The notes below the pieces were generated by a model that ran no database searches, was not told the origin of the DNA, and saw only the letters and a program-made list of their open reading frames with translations. This document shows positions 1 to 7,195 of a stretch of DNA of 11,540 bases, piece by piece. Numbering within the stretch: the first letter of the stretch is position 1; every line of letters starts with the position of its first letter. This DNA is from CAYJAD01 sp964372165 (lineage in GTDB: Bacteria; Desulfobacterota; Desulfovibrionia; Desulfovibrionales; Desulfovibrionaceae): positions 1-11,540 of the forward strand of contig CAYJPT010000071.1 in NCBI GenBank assembly GCA_964372165.1, in the 5' to 3' direction. A program made the translations under genes and the position numbers.

Positions 1-192
1 TCCTTATATCAACCATGATTAAAAAAGCATTGTAAAAATTTTCATATACGATTATTCTAACTGTTGAAAAAGTTAATTCTTAGCAATTATCTCATTAAAG
101 TTTACTTTCATTAAAAATTTATCATGATATCAGATTTTTTATTCGTTTGTAGTTACATGCCCCACATTAAGAAGAATATTTTTGCAGCATAC

Positions 193-197
193 GAGGG
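193..197 (+). promoter_or_regulatory. Shine-Dalgarno that fixes the CYTH start
   Basis: GAGGG sits 7 bases before the ATG at 205. No comparable purine run precedes the in-frame ATG at 124, so the shorter protein is preferred. Confidence 0.65.
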
Positions 198-204
198 TTT
201 AGCT

Positions 205-681
205 ATGTACACAGAAATTGAGAGAAAGTTTCTCGTAAATGACGATACTTGGCGTCAAAAGGCCATTGCTACTAAATTTTGTCAAGGATATATATACTCT
301 GCAAAGCATTGTTTTGTTCGGGTGCGCACGGAAGGACATAAAGCTTACTTGACTCTAAAGGGTCCTAAGAATGGTATTGCCAGACCAGAGTTTGAATTTG
401 AAATCCCAACATCTGAGGCAAGAGAACTATTAGAAAATATGGCTTATAAGCCACTTATACACAAAATTCGCCATACTATCAATATTGATCAACACCTTTG
501 GGAAATTGATGAATTTTGCAACGAAAATACCGGACTAATTGTTGCTGAAATTGAGCTCAAAAGCGAAGGTGAAACATTTAAAAAACCGTCTTGGCTTGGC
601 AAAGAAGTTACCTTTGATGCGCGCTATCGTAATGCATCACTGGCAAAATTTCCCTATTCACAATGGTTGGAAAAAAATTAA
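205..681 (+). CDS. CYTH-domain protein (triphosphate tunnel metalloenzyme, probable inorganic triphosphatase)
   Basis: This 158-residue protein fits the short bacterial CYTH/TTM family. Members bind a triphosphate and divalent metals inside a beta-tunnel, and many hydrolyse inorganic tripolyphosphate. The N-terminus carries the family signature ExExK (E4, E6, K8, in MYTEIERKFLV). Further family-like segments follow in order: FVRVRTEG, LTLKG, RPEFEFEI, IRHTI, WEIDEF, IVAEIELKSE, and a C-terminal WLGKEVTFDARYRNASLA close to that of the Nitrosomonas europaea TTM as I recall it. The frame stays open upstream to an ATG at 124, but I chose the ATG at 205: GAGGG at 193-197 lies 7 bases before it, and the extra 27 residues would precede a signature that normally sits at the extreme N-terminus. 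It is probably a soluble cytoplasmic enzyme. Adenylate cyclase or thiamine-triphosphatase activity is possible within the superfamily but less likely at this size. The family call is firm; the substrate is inferred. Confidence 0.88.
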   Translation: MYTEIERKFLVNDDTWRQKAIATKFCQGYIYSAKHCFVRVRTEGHKAYLTLKGPKNGIARPEFEFEIPTSEARELLENMAYKPLIHKIRHTINIDQHLWEIDEFCNENTGLIVAEIELKSEGETFKKPSWLGKEVTFDARYRNASLAKFPYSQWLEKN

Positions 682-720
682 AAATATTTGTGTTAAGTGT
701 ATTTAGGACAAATTATTTAC

Positions 721-735
721 TTGATAATTTATCAA
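721..735. promoter_or_regulatory. 15-bp perfect dyad, possible operator
   Basis: TTGATAA-T-TTATCAA is a perfect 7+1+7 inverted repeat in the 98-bp gap between the CYTH gene and the YccF gene. The outer TTGAT...ATCAA arms look like an FNR/CRP-superfamily site, but the central spacing is 5 rather than the 4 bases of the FNR consensus. It lies about 45 bases before the YccF start, where an operator could act. The region is very AT-rich, so chance is a real alternative. Confidence 0.3.
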
Positions 736-779
736 AAAAATAAATTGCACATAAAAATACATAAATAATAGGATAAAAA

Positions 780-1193
780 ATGAATTTATTAGGCAATATA
801 TTATGGTTTGTACTTGGTGGAATTTTCACAGGTCTTTTATGGTGGTTTTTTGGGGCATTAGCCTTTATATCTATAATTGGTATACCTTGGGGTAGGGCTT
901 GTTTTGTAATTGGTCAATTTGCCTTTTTTCCCTTTGGTAAAATGGCCATAGCCAGAAATATCCTTACAGGAAAAGAAGATATTGGAACAGGCTGCCTTGG
1001 CATGTTTGGTAATATTATTTGGTTTTTATTAGCAGGTATTTGGATTGCCATTGGACATATTGTTTCTGCCTTGGCTTGTGCCATTACCATTATCGGTATC
1101 CCATTTGCTTGGCAACATATCAAACTTGCAGCTCTGACCTTATCCCCTATAGGAATGACTATTGTTCCGGCAGATATATCATTAAAATCATAG
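780..1193 (+). CDS. yccF: YccF-family inner-membrane protein
   Basis: A 137-residue, very hydrophobic protein with the two-copy architecture of the YccF domain (DUF307). The N-terminal half has NILWFVLGG, a Trp/Phe-rich membrane segment, and IIGIPWGRACF followed by FFPFGK. The C-terminal half repeats the theme with NIIWFLLAGIW, then a membrane segment, and IIGIPFAWQHIKLAALTLSPIG. Both halves end in IIGIP followed by a P-containing FPFG/LSPIG turn, as in E. coli YccF (about 148 residues). Around four membrane-spanning segments are expected. The molecular role of the family is not established. AGGA at 770-773 lies 6 bases before the start. It is separated from the CYTH gene by 98 bases with a dyad in between, so co-transcription is uncertain. 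Confidence 0.87.
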   Translation: MNLLGNILWFVLGGIFTGLLWWFFGALAFISIIGIPWGRACFVIGQFAFFPFGKMAIARNILTGKEDIGTGCLGMFGNIIWFLLAGIWIAIGHIVSALACAITIIGIPFAWQHIKLAALTLSPIGMTIVPADISLKS

Positions 1194-1256
1194 AAAATTT
1201 TTTAAAACTTAAGTATTTTGTTAAGCTTGCATATTACATTTTAAAAACCTACATAA

Positions 1257-1274
1257 AAGCTACAAGCATAGCTT
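1257..1274. terminator. Small stem-loop after the YccF gene
   Basis: AAGCTA (1257-1262) and TAGCTT (1269-1274) form a 6-bp stem with a 6-base loop about 60 bases after the YccF stop. On the + strand it is followed by A-rich rather than T-rich sequence, so as a + strand terminator it is weak. On the - strand it is followed by TTTTATG. Confidence 0.25.
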
Positions 1275-1359
1275 CTTAAAAAAAATCTGCTAGGAAATTT
1301 CTGCCGAAGAATTTTGATTATTTTTCACCCTTCTTCTGAAATAATTACACTTTTCACTT

Positions 1360-1375
1360 TGGAACACTCTTTGAA
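1360..1375 (+). promoter_or_regulatory. Degenerate sigma-54-like promoter before fliK
   Basis: TGGAAC-N5-TTGAA has the correct 12-base offset between the -24 GG (1361-1362) and the -12 position, but the -12 element reads GA rather than GC. Transcription would start about 1386, at or just before the fliK Shine-Dalgarno, which is a tight fit. The 12-mer around the -24 box (1356-1367) recurs at 3168-3179 near the 3' end of fliK. Confidence 0.35.
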
Positions 1376-1387
1376 TTAAATGGGCAC

Positions 1388-1393
1388 AAGGAG
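1388..1393 (+). promoter_or_regulatory. Shine-Dalgarno that fixes the fliK start
   Basis: AAGGAG is 7 bases upstream of the ATG at 1401. It lies inside the 5' part of the longer frame that opens at the ATG at 1380, which itself has no Shine-Dalgarno. Confidence 0.7.
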
Positions 1394-1400
1394 TGTTATC

Positions 1401-3242
1401 ATGCAAATTATGCCTATTCAATATTCTGAGTCCATAGACAACCCATATTTGGGTGACCTTGGTTATCAAGAAGAAAGTTCAACCAGTTTTGCTGATGAAA
1501 TGGAACGGCAACAATTGGCGCGTGCTGCAGTTGATTCGGGCGAATCTCACTCTGTAGATGCAGCCCTTGACCCAATAGTTGAAACAGAACCATTAGATCA
1601 AGGTCCATACAACCTTACCAGTAATGATGGTGTTACTTATACTTCTGAAGAGGTATTTTTTACCCAAAGCGAATTAGAACAATTACACCGTGATCTTCAG
1701 GATAAGGGAGTAAGTGCTGAGCAGCTTGATGAATTACGCAAACTTGCCAATCAAGCCGATGGTGCAACACTTCACCAGGTATTATCCTCATTTTATAATC
1801 AACGTGAATATGCACAGCTTTCAGACAGTGAAACTGCTATGCTTAAAAATATTGCCAGTAAGATTGACCCCAGTGGTAAGTTATCTGAAAGCTTAATGGC
1901 ACATGTGCATGGTATTAACGGCAAAGACGGACAAAAGTTTTTAAATGACTTGCTTGCCGGGATGAGTAAGCTAGCAAATGGTGAACGCATTACTTTAGAT
2001 AAAAATGAAGTTGCTGTTTTAGCTAAGGCAGCTGGTCTTTCTGCTGACAGCACAAATAAGCTTTTAGGTGGTTTTGGACCATATGATAGCCTACAGTTTA
2101 ACCACGGTGAATTAAGTTCATTTCTTTCTCCTGCAACACATGAATTTGCACAAGCTGACAAAAATCTTGCTAAATTAGATCAGGCTTTAGACGAAACCCT
2201 TGGTCCAATTTTAAGGCAGGCAAGAGCTCGCATGCAAAAAGAAGAAGAGGCTTACGCTCTTTCTTTACGCAGCACCGAACAAAGCAAAATTCTTATTCAA
2301 AATACAGTACTTGAAAACGTTAATAAAAATTTAGAAGCTGCTCGTATTGCTCAACAAGGCGCTAGTACAAATACATCTCAACAAGCTCAATTTGTAGCTA
2401 AATCACAAGATGCTGCAAATATTGCCGACAGCAAGCAAACAAGAGCAAGTGTAAATGACGTTTCAAAAAATACCATAGGCGAAAATCTTGCCAATAAAAT
2501 AGATGTTGATGCTGCTGAGCAAAATATTGATTTAGATGATAAATCCGGACATTTTGATAATTTAAAGGACAATAGCAATTCAAACAATGCTAAGCAAGAT
2601 GGTAACTTAAACGATCTTTTGCAAAAGGCTGATGTAAAAAGCATGGCTTCAGTGCCAACTACTAACATCACAACGCCTGTGGTAAGCATTGGTGGTTTTG
2701 TGCAAAATGCAGCACTTAACAATGCAACATCACAACTACCTGGCAACAGTGAATTTTTATCGCATCAAGCAGCTAATCAAGTAGAAAAAGCAATGCTTTC
2801 TGCTGCCAAGGATGGTGCTAGACGCCTTGATTTACAACTTCATCCTGCTGAGCTTGGTGCAGTAACAATTACTCTAACATCACGTAATGGTGAGCTTAAC
2901 GCCCTTATTCGCTCTGAAAGACCAGAAACAACAGAACTTTTACACAAGCAGCTTGACCATATTCGAGCTACCCTTGAGCAACAAGGTGTTAAGATTGAAA
3001 AGCTTGAAGTACAAACCAATACACCAGAAAATAATTCCCAATATGAACAATGGGATGGTATGCAAGAACATAATGCAAGACAGGAAGAAAGTTCCAGACG
3101 CGATGTTCTCGAAAGATTGCGTAACCTTGGAAAAGTGCGAAATGATGGAACAAATTTAGATTTAACAACTTTGGAACACAGTGTGCAATTAGATAGTCAT
3201 GCGGCAATAACTGCAGGGCAACCACTGCACATTGTAGCTTAA
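1401..3242 (+). CDS. fliK: Flagellar hook-length control protein FliK
   Basis: A 613-residue protein that acts as the hook-length ruler and triggers the export switch from hook to filament substrates; it is itself secreted through the flagellar export gate. The N-terminal two thirds is hydrophilic, rich in Gln, Asn, Ser and Asp, and low in complexity, as expected of the extended ruler part. The C-terminal Flg_hook domain lies at about residues 450-550: LDLQLHPAELGAVTITL matches the LxLxPxxLGxVxVxL motif, followed by RPETTELLHKQLDHIRATLEQQG. No signal peptide or membrane segment is visible. It is first in the fliK-flgD-flgE operon, 29 bases ahead of flgD. The start at 1401 is chosen over the in-frame ATG at 1380 because AAGGAG sits 7 bases upstream. 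The symbol rests on the C-terminal motif and the context, since N-terminal sequences vary widely in this family. Confidence 0.92.
   Translation: MQIMPIQYSESIDNPYLGDLGYQEESSTSFADEMERQQLARAAVDSGESHSVDAALDPIVETEPLDQGPYNLTSNDGVTYTSEEVFFTQSELEQLHRDLQDKGVSAEQLDELRKLANQADGATLHQVLSSFYNQREYAQLSDSETAMLKNIASKIDPSGKLSESLMAHVHGINGKDGQKFLNDLLAGMSKLANGERITLDKNEVAVLAKAAGLSADSTNKLLGGFGPYDSLQFNHGELSSFLSPATHEFAQADKNLAKLDQALDETLGPILRQARARMQKEEEAYALSLRSTEQSKILIQNTVLENVNKNLEAARIAQQGASTNTSQQAQFVAKSQDAANIADSKQTRASVNDVSKNTIGENLANKIDVDAAEQNIDLDDKSGHFDNLKDNSNSNNAKQDGNLNDLLQKADVKSMASVPTTNITTPVVSIGGFVQNAALNNATSQLPGNSEFLSHQAANQVEKAMLSAAKDGARRLDLQLHPAELGAVTITLTSRNGELNALIRSERPETTELLHKQLDHIRATLEQQGVKIEKLEVQTNTPENNSQYEQWDGMQEHNARQEESSRRDVLERLRNLGKVRNDGTNLDLTTLEHSVQLDSHAAITAGQPLHIVA
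3172..3187 (+). promoter_or_regulatory. Possible internal sigma-54 promoter ahead of flgD
   Basis: TGGAAC-N5-GTGCA lies inside the last 25 codons of fliK. The GG (3173-3174) and GC (3185-3186) doublets have the sigma-54 spacing. It shares the 12-mer ACTTTGGAACAC with the element upstream of fliK. It would start a transcript about 75 bases before flgD. It lies in coding sequence, so chance is possible. Confidence 0.3.
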
Positions 3243-3271
3243 GTAAAGTGTAAAGTCTAAGGAGTACAACA

Positions 3272-4090
3272 ATGTCATCTATTATAAATGCCATGACCAA
3301 CACCAGTAACGAATTCAGTCAAGCCATTGCAGATAATGCAAGTGGAGATGAGCTGGATAAGGAAGCATTCATGTTGTTATTGGTTACTCAGTTCCAATAT
3401 CAAGACCCATTAAATCCAATGGAAGATAAGGAATTTATTGCTCAGCTAGCTCAATTCTCAAGCCTTGAGCAATTAATGAACTTAAATGAAAGCATGGACA
3501 ACATGTCTGCTGTGACTCAAGGGCAAGAAATGATTAACGCCACATCATATATCGGCAAAACTGTTGATATTACAGGCAATGTCATTAGCAAGCAAACTGA
3601 TCTTACCAGCGGTGACGTAACAGTTTCTGAAATGCGTTATGCCCTTGGTCAAGCACCTGATAAAGCATTTATGAATATCATAAATTCAGACGGTGAAACA
3701 ATAAGAACTTACACCTTGCCTAATCTATCAGCAGGGCAGCACTCATTAACTTGGGACGGTCTTGATCACTTTGGTAATCCAGCACCTGACGGTATTTATG
3801 AAGTTGTTCCTGCTTTTACTGATGCAGATGGTGCGCCTATTATTGATTATGACATGGTAGTTGATGGCCTTGTATCAGGTGTTGTCACCGATAACGGCAT
3901 AACCTACTTAAATCTAGCTGATGATCGCATGACCCCACTTTCAGAAGTACGTCGTGTATCTGAACCAAAGGTAGTAAACAACTCTGACGCAGAAGAAGAA
4001 AAAGATGATGGTAGCTCCGCTGAAGGTGACACCAACACAGAACCTGGGTCAGAAAGCATTATAACAGAAGTAATTGAAGCCATTACATAG
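3272..4090 (+). CDS. flgD: Flagellar hook-assembly capping protein FlgD
   Basis: A 272-residue hook cap (scaffold) protein. It is exported to the tip of the growing hook, promotes FlgE assembly there, and is then lost. The conserved N-terminal export/assembly segment is clear: KEAFMLLLVTQFQYQDPLNP (residues 30-49), followed by a MEDKEFIAQLAQFSSLEQL-type stretch. The middle (about residues 110-225) has the cap fold typical of FlgD, including TYTLPNLSAGQHSLTWDGLD and the APDGIYEV turn. The last ~35 residues form an acidic, low-complexity tail (EEEKDDGSSAEGDTNTEP) beyond the conserved domain. TAAGGAG at 3258-3264 is 7 bases before the ATG. It lies between fliK and flgE with short gaps, consistent with one operon. 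Confidence 0.95.
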   Translation: MSSIINAMTNTSNEFSQAIADNASGDELDKEAFMLLLVTQFQYQDPLNPMEDKEFIAQLAQFSSLEQLMNLNESMDNMSAVTQGQEMINATSYIGKTVDITGNVISKQTDLTSGDVTVSEMRYALGQAPDKAFMNIINSDGETIRTYTLPNLSAGQHSLTWDGLDHFGNPAPDGIYEVVPAFTDADGAPIIDYDMVVDGLVSGVVTDNGITYLNLADDRMTPLSEVRRVSEPKVVNNSDAEEEKDDGSSAEGDTNTEPGSESIITEVIEAIT

Positions 4091-4136
4091 GCACAATGAA
4101 CTAGTATAAGACAAGATAAGTCTTTAGGAGGTATTT

Positions 4137-6569
4137 ATGGGACTTTCATCAAGTATGTGGACAAGTGTTTCGGGATTGCTTGCACACGGCGAAAAAATGA
4201 ATGTAGTAGGTAACAACATTGCTAACGTAAGCACAGTGGGCTTTAAAGCTCAACGTATGGACTTTGAAGATTTTATTTATCAAACAGATTTTAGTGCCAG
4301 TGGTCCTACGCAAATCGGACTTGGAGTGGGCATTAATGCAATTATGGGTGATTTTTCTCAAGGTGCATTTGAGTCTACCAACAGTGCAACCGACCTAGCC
4401 ATTGGCGGTAATGGTTTTTTTGAAGTACGTGACCAATATACTGACGAAGTATGGTATACACGTGCCGGTAACTTTAACTTTGATAAAGATGGGTTCTTAC
4501 GCCTTCCTAGTGGTGAAACTCTACAAGGCTGGAAAATTGATAACTCAGTAAGCCCAACCCTTGCAACAGGTGCAGCTCCGGTGCAAGCAGTACAATCTTC
4601 TGTGCAAGGTACTGGTGTGCCAACAGATATTAAATTAGATTCATGGAATGTACCCCCACGTCAAACCACAAGAGTAGAATTTTCTGTAAACTTAGGTACT
4701 GATGCTGGGTATGATAAAACTCCAAGCACAACTAATCCATTCTTTGCCATGTCTGATGCTTGGAATGGTATACAACCACCACCAACAAATAATGCACCTC
4801 CAATATCATCTGATGCTTATGGCTATCAAACATCCATGAAGGTCTATGATGAGGCAGGAAATTCGCATACTCTAACCACGTACTTTGACCTAATATCAAA
4901 TCCAACAGTAAGTGACGGTGGTATACCACCTATTGAAGACTCCTTAATTGGCAACCTACCTGAAGGTTATCAAATGTATGAATACATGGTCACCATGGAC
5001 CCAACAGAAGATATGCGTACCTATGGTGGAACATATGATCCAACTACTGGCGTATTAACTGGTGGAACAAGCTTCCAAGATACAGAAAATGCCGGTGTTC
5101 TTATGAAGGGTGTACTAATATTTAACTCTGGTGGCGAACTAATAAACCAAACTGCATACACTTATATGGGCAATACAGAGTTTACCCCTGGTCAAACTAT
5201 TGAACCAGATGGCGTGGACATAGATATTGATGCATATATGAATTTAGCAACAGCAGCTGACCGAGCAGCTTATATTGATGCTCTACCTATTAGTGATGAG
5301 CTTAAGCTACAATTAAACACAGAATTACCAACTGCCATAGCCGCTGCAGAACAGCAAGCCATAGACCTTGCCACTAACGCTGCTAACACCGCAGCTAATG
5401 CTGCCGGAAGACAAGCTGGTGAAGCTGCAGTTGACGCTCAATCTGCCTATATAACAACAGAAGCAGAAGCGCGCGCTACAACTGAAGCTCAAGCTGCTGC
5501 TGACACTGCAGCCCTTGCCGCAGCAAATGCCTCTGGCTTTGCCCCAGGTACAGCAGAATATAACGATGTATTCAACACAACCTATGTTGCTACTCGTGAC
5601 GCAACATATGCAGCTATTTTACCTGCAAGACAAAGAGAAGTGTATGATGAAGTATATAATGCAGCCTTCACTCCGGCACATACAGCAACATTTACTACTG
5701 AATATAATCTTGTTTTCAATGAATTAAGCGAGAGTCTTCCAAGAGAAGCTGTGCAAACAGTTCAAGATGAAATTAACTCCGATATGGTTGGACACCCTGA
5801 CAGTAATGAATCATGGCAACCAACTGCAGTATCCAATAATGGACTACCAGTATTTACGGCAAACTTTTCCGGACATCCTCTAGCTAATGCTGTACGCCAA
5901 GATGCAGGTAACTTTGCAGTACCGGATGCCTCAAATTACTTAATCGAATTTGATTTAGGTCTTAAAGCCATAGGAGATTTGGATGATCCATGGGGCATTG
6001 GTGCACCTGTAACTTACGGCTCAGGCGCGATTAGCCCAAGCATTGATGATGTTATTAATAATAATGCAATCATTGCAGGACATCCGGGTTCTATTGACTA
6101 TAGCCAGCTTGTAACATTTACTCCAAACTCAACGGAAAAAGCATCCGATGCAACAATTATGGTTGACGGCAAGCCCATTACAAACTCAAGCTTGCAAGAT
6201 GGTTACACATTTGGTTCACTGTCTAACATCAATATTGACCAAGATGGTATTTTATACGGTTATTATACCAATGGTATAACTATGCCACTTTATCAAATCA
6301 CCATGTACGACTTTGTAAACCCCCAAGGTCTAAATCGTGAAGGTGGAAACCTCTACTCTGCCACAAGAGATTCAGGTAACCCACAAGTATCCGTGGCAAA
6401 CCAAGGTGGAATGGGAGAAGTTGTTGCCTATAACCTTGAAATGTCAAACGTAGATATGGCACGTGAGTTTGTACAAATGATCTCAACCCAACGTGGCTTC
6501 CAAGCAAACTCAAAGGGAATCACCACAGTAGATGAAATGCTAAATACCGTAATTGGTATGAAACGCTAA
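4137..6569 (+). CDS. flgE: Flagellar hook protein FlgE, enlarged form
   Basis: An 810-residue structural subunit of the flagellar hook, the flexible joint between rod and filament. The N-terminus has the flagellar rod/hook signature (SSMWTSVSGLLAHGEKMNVV, then GNNIANVSTVGFKAQRMDFE). The C-terminus has the matching heptad segment (NLEMSNVDMAREFVQMISTQ, then RGFQANSKGITTVDEMLNTV). Between them are the FlgE/F/G-like surface domains, with SATDLAIGGNGFFEVRD, YTRAGNFNFDKDGFL and SMKVYDEAGNSHTLTTYFD. It is about twice as long as E. coli FlgE (402). Much of the excess is an Ala-rich, predicted helical block at about residues 360-550, inserted just before SNNGLPVFTANFSG. The frame is intact across it. 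The Shine-Dalgarno TAGGAGGT (4125-4132) is excellent. It is the last gene of the fliK-flgD-flgE operon, followed by a stem-loop. Confidence 0.95.
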   Translation: MGLSSSMWTSVSGLLAHGEKMNVVGNNIANVSTVGFKAQRMDFEDFIYQTDFSASGPTQIGLGVGINAIMGDFSQGAFESTNSATDLAIGGNGFFEVRDQYTDEVWYTRAGNFNFDKDGFLRLPSGETLQGWKIDNSVSPTLATGAAPVQAVQSSVQGTGVPTDIKLDSWNVPPRQTTRVEFSVNLGTDAGYDKTPSTTNPFFAMSDAWNGIQPPPTNNAPPISSDAYGYQTSMKVYDEAGNSHTLTTYFDLISNPTVSDGGIPPIEDSLIGNLPEGYQMYEYMVTMDPTEDMRTYGGTYDPTTGVLTGGTSFQDTENAGVLMKGVLIFNSGGELINQTAYTYMGNTEFTPGQTIEPDGVDIDIDAYMNLATAADRAAYIDALPISDELKLQLNTELPTAIAAAEQQAIDLATNAANTAANAAGRQAGEAAVDAQSAYITTEAEARATTEAQAAADTAALAAANASGFAPGTAEYNDVFNTTYVATRDATYAAILPARQREVYDEVYNAAFTPAHTATFTTEYNLVFNELSESLPREAVQTVQDEINSDMVGHPDSNESWQPTAVSNNGLPVFTANFSGHPLANAVRQDAGNFAVPDASNYLIEFDLGLKAIGDLDDPWGIGAPVTYGSGAISPSIDDVINNNAIIAGHPGSIDYSQLVTFTPNSTEKASDATIMVDGKPITNSSLQDGYTFGSLSNINIDQDGILYGYYTNGITMPLYQITMYDFVNPQGLNREGGNLYSATRDSGNPQVSVANQGGMGEVVAYNLEMSNVDMAREFVQMISTQRGFQANSKGITTVDEMLNTVIGMKR

Positions 6570-6602
6570 TAAATAAGTTTATAATACACTCCTAAAGATT
6601 AT

Positions 6603-6628
6603 GGCGACCGTCCCCGAAAACGGTCGCC
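6603..6628 (+). terminator. GC-rich stem-loop ending the hook operon
   Basis: GGCGACCG (6603-6610) pairs perfectly with CGGTCGCC (6621-6628) across a 10-base loop, 33 bases after the flgE stop. The T-tract after it is poor (GTAACTATTTAG), so termination may be weak or the hairpin may mainly protect the 3' end. Confidence 0.6.
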
Positions 6629-6740
6629 GTAACTATTTAGTCGACAAACAGTATAGGTATTTGAGACACAATATTTTTGCTTTATTTCTTACAATTCACC
6701 CCTCCCCTGCACATTTCGTATTATTATCACACAAAATAAG

Positions 6741-6818
6741 AGTCCTGCACAATTACTTTTTTAGTATACTTTTGTGAAAATTGTAAAAAAGTTTACAAAA
6801 AATTTACAGTGCAGGACT
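6741..6818. repeat. 78-bp element bounded by 10-bp perfect inverted repeats
   Basis: AGTCCTGCAC (6741-6750) and GTGCAGGACT (6809-6818) are perfect inverted repeats. A second pair is nested inside: ACTTTTTT (6755-6762) with AAAAAAGT (6785-6792). The interior is almost pure AT. It could be a structured RNA segment or a miniature inverted-repeat element; no clear target duplication is visible at the edges. Confidence 0.5.
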
Positions 6819-6829
6819 AAAAGGCATGA

Positions 6830-6940
6830 AAATCAATCGCTTGCGCTGCTCTTGATTTATCGATCGCATTGACTGCTGTCAACGCTCCACGAGACCCTAC
6901 GTAATGAATTGCGCAGAGGTCTCAATTATTAAATTTTTAT
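6830..6940 (+). other. Chain of three stem-loops ending in a U-rich tail, possible structured RNA 3' end
   Basis: Three hairpins follow each other: AAATCAA/TTGATTT (6830-6836 with 6852-6858), TTGAC/GTCAA (6869-6873 with 6878-6882) and GAGACC/GGTCTC (6891-6896 with 6918-6923). The last is followed by AATTATTAAATTTTTATG, a plausible intrinsic-terminator tail. No known RNA family is recognised. No good ORF covers the segment. Confidence 0.35.
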
Positions 6941-7022
6941 GTGCAACTACAAATGACTTCATAGTGACACGTCATTGCTTCCGATTGAATGAATGATTAC
7001 TATTAAATAAAACTTTTTTAAT

Positions 7023-7174
7023 ATCTGCATGTTACGAAGAAACCAAATGCAGATTGTCTTTACCCCCTTGCGCAAGCAATAAGGGGGTCGCCGTTAGGCG
7101 GGGGGTTCACTACTGCTAACTCGTTTTTTGCAAAATGAAATTGTCATAATATGCATATGTTGTGCAAAAAACGA
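7023..7174. repeat. Cluster of four perfect inverted repeats
   Basis: In order: ATCTGCAT (7023-7030) with ATGCAGAT (7047-7054); ACCCCCTT (7062-7069) with AAGGGGGT (7081-7088); CGCC-GTTA-GGCG (7089-7100); and TCGTTTTTTGCA (7121-7132) with TGCAAAAAACGA (7163-7174), a 12-bp arm. The G-run at 7100-7105 could also compete for the C-run at 7063-7067, giving alternative folds. A 10-bp palindrome, ATATGCATAT (7149-7158), lies in the last loop. Confidence 0.5.
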
Positions 7175-7185
7175 TGTTTGGTTTT

Positions 7186-7190
7186 GGAGG
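7186..7190 (+). promoter_or_regulatory. Shine-Dalgarno-like GGAGG before a GTG
   Basis: GGAGG sits 5 bases before the GTG at 7196, which is in frame with an ORF that stays open to 7357. It is the main argument that the short ORF could be translated. Confidence 0.35.
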
Positions 7191-7195
7191 ATGTA

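Noticed and set aside
64..92. Sigma-70 promoter TTGAAA...TTATCT before the CYTH gene
   Set aside because: The -10 box is too far from consensus in an AT-rich stretch to support a call.
124..204. N-terminal extension of the CYTH protein
   Set aside because: It has no Shine-Dalgarno, and the ExExK signature normally lies at the very start of the protein; the ATG at 205 is better supported.
914..1279. Frames overlapping the YccF gene on both strands
   Set aside because: The YccF frame has clear family motifs across its whole length; the others have none.
1799..2746. Long antisense frames opposite fliK (1799-2161, 2387-2746)
   Set aside because: They are shadows of the fliK codon pattern with Cys/Ser/Leu-rich nonsense translations and no Shine-Dalgarno.
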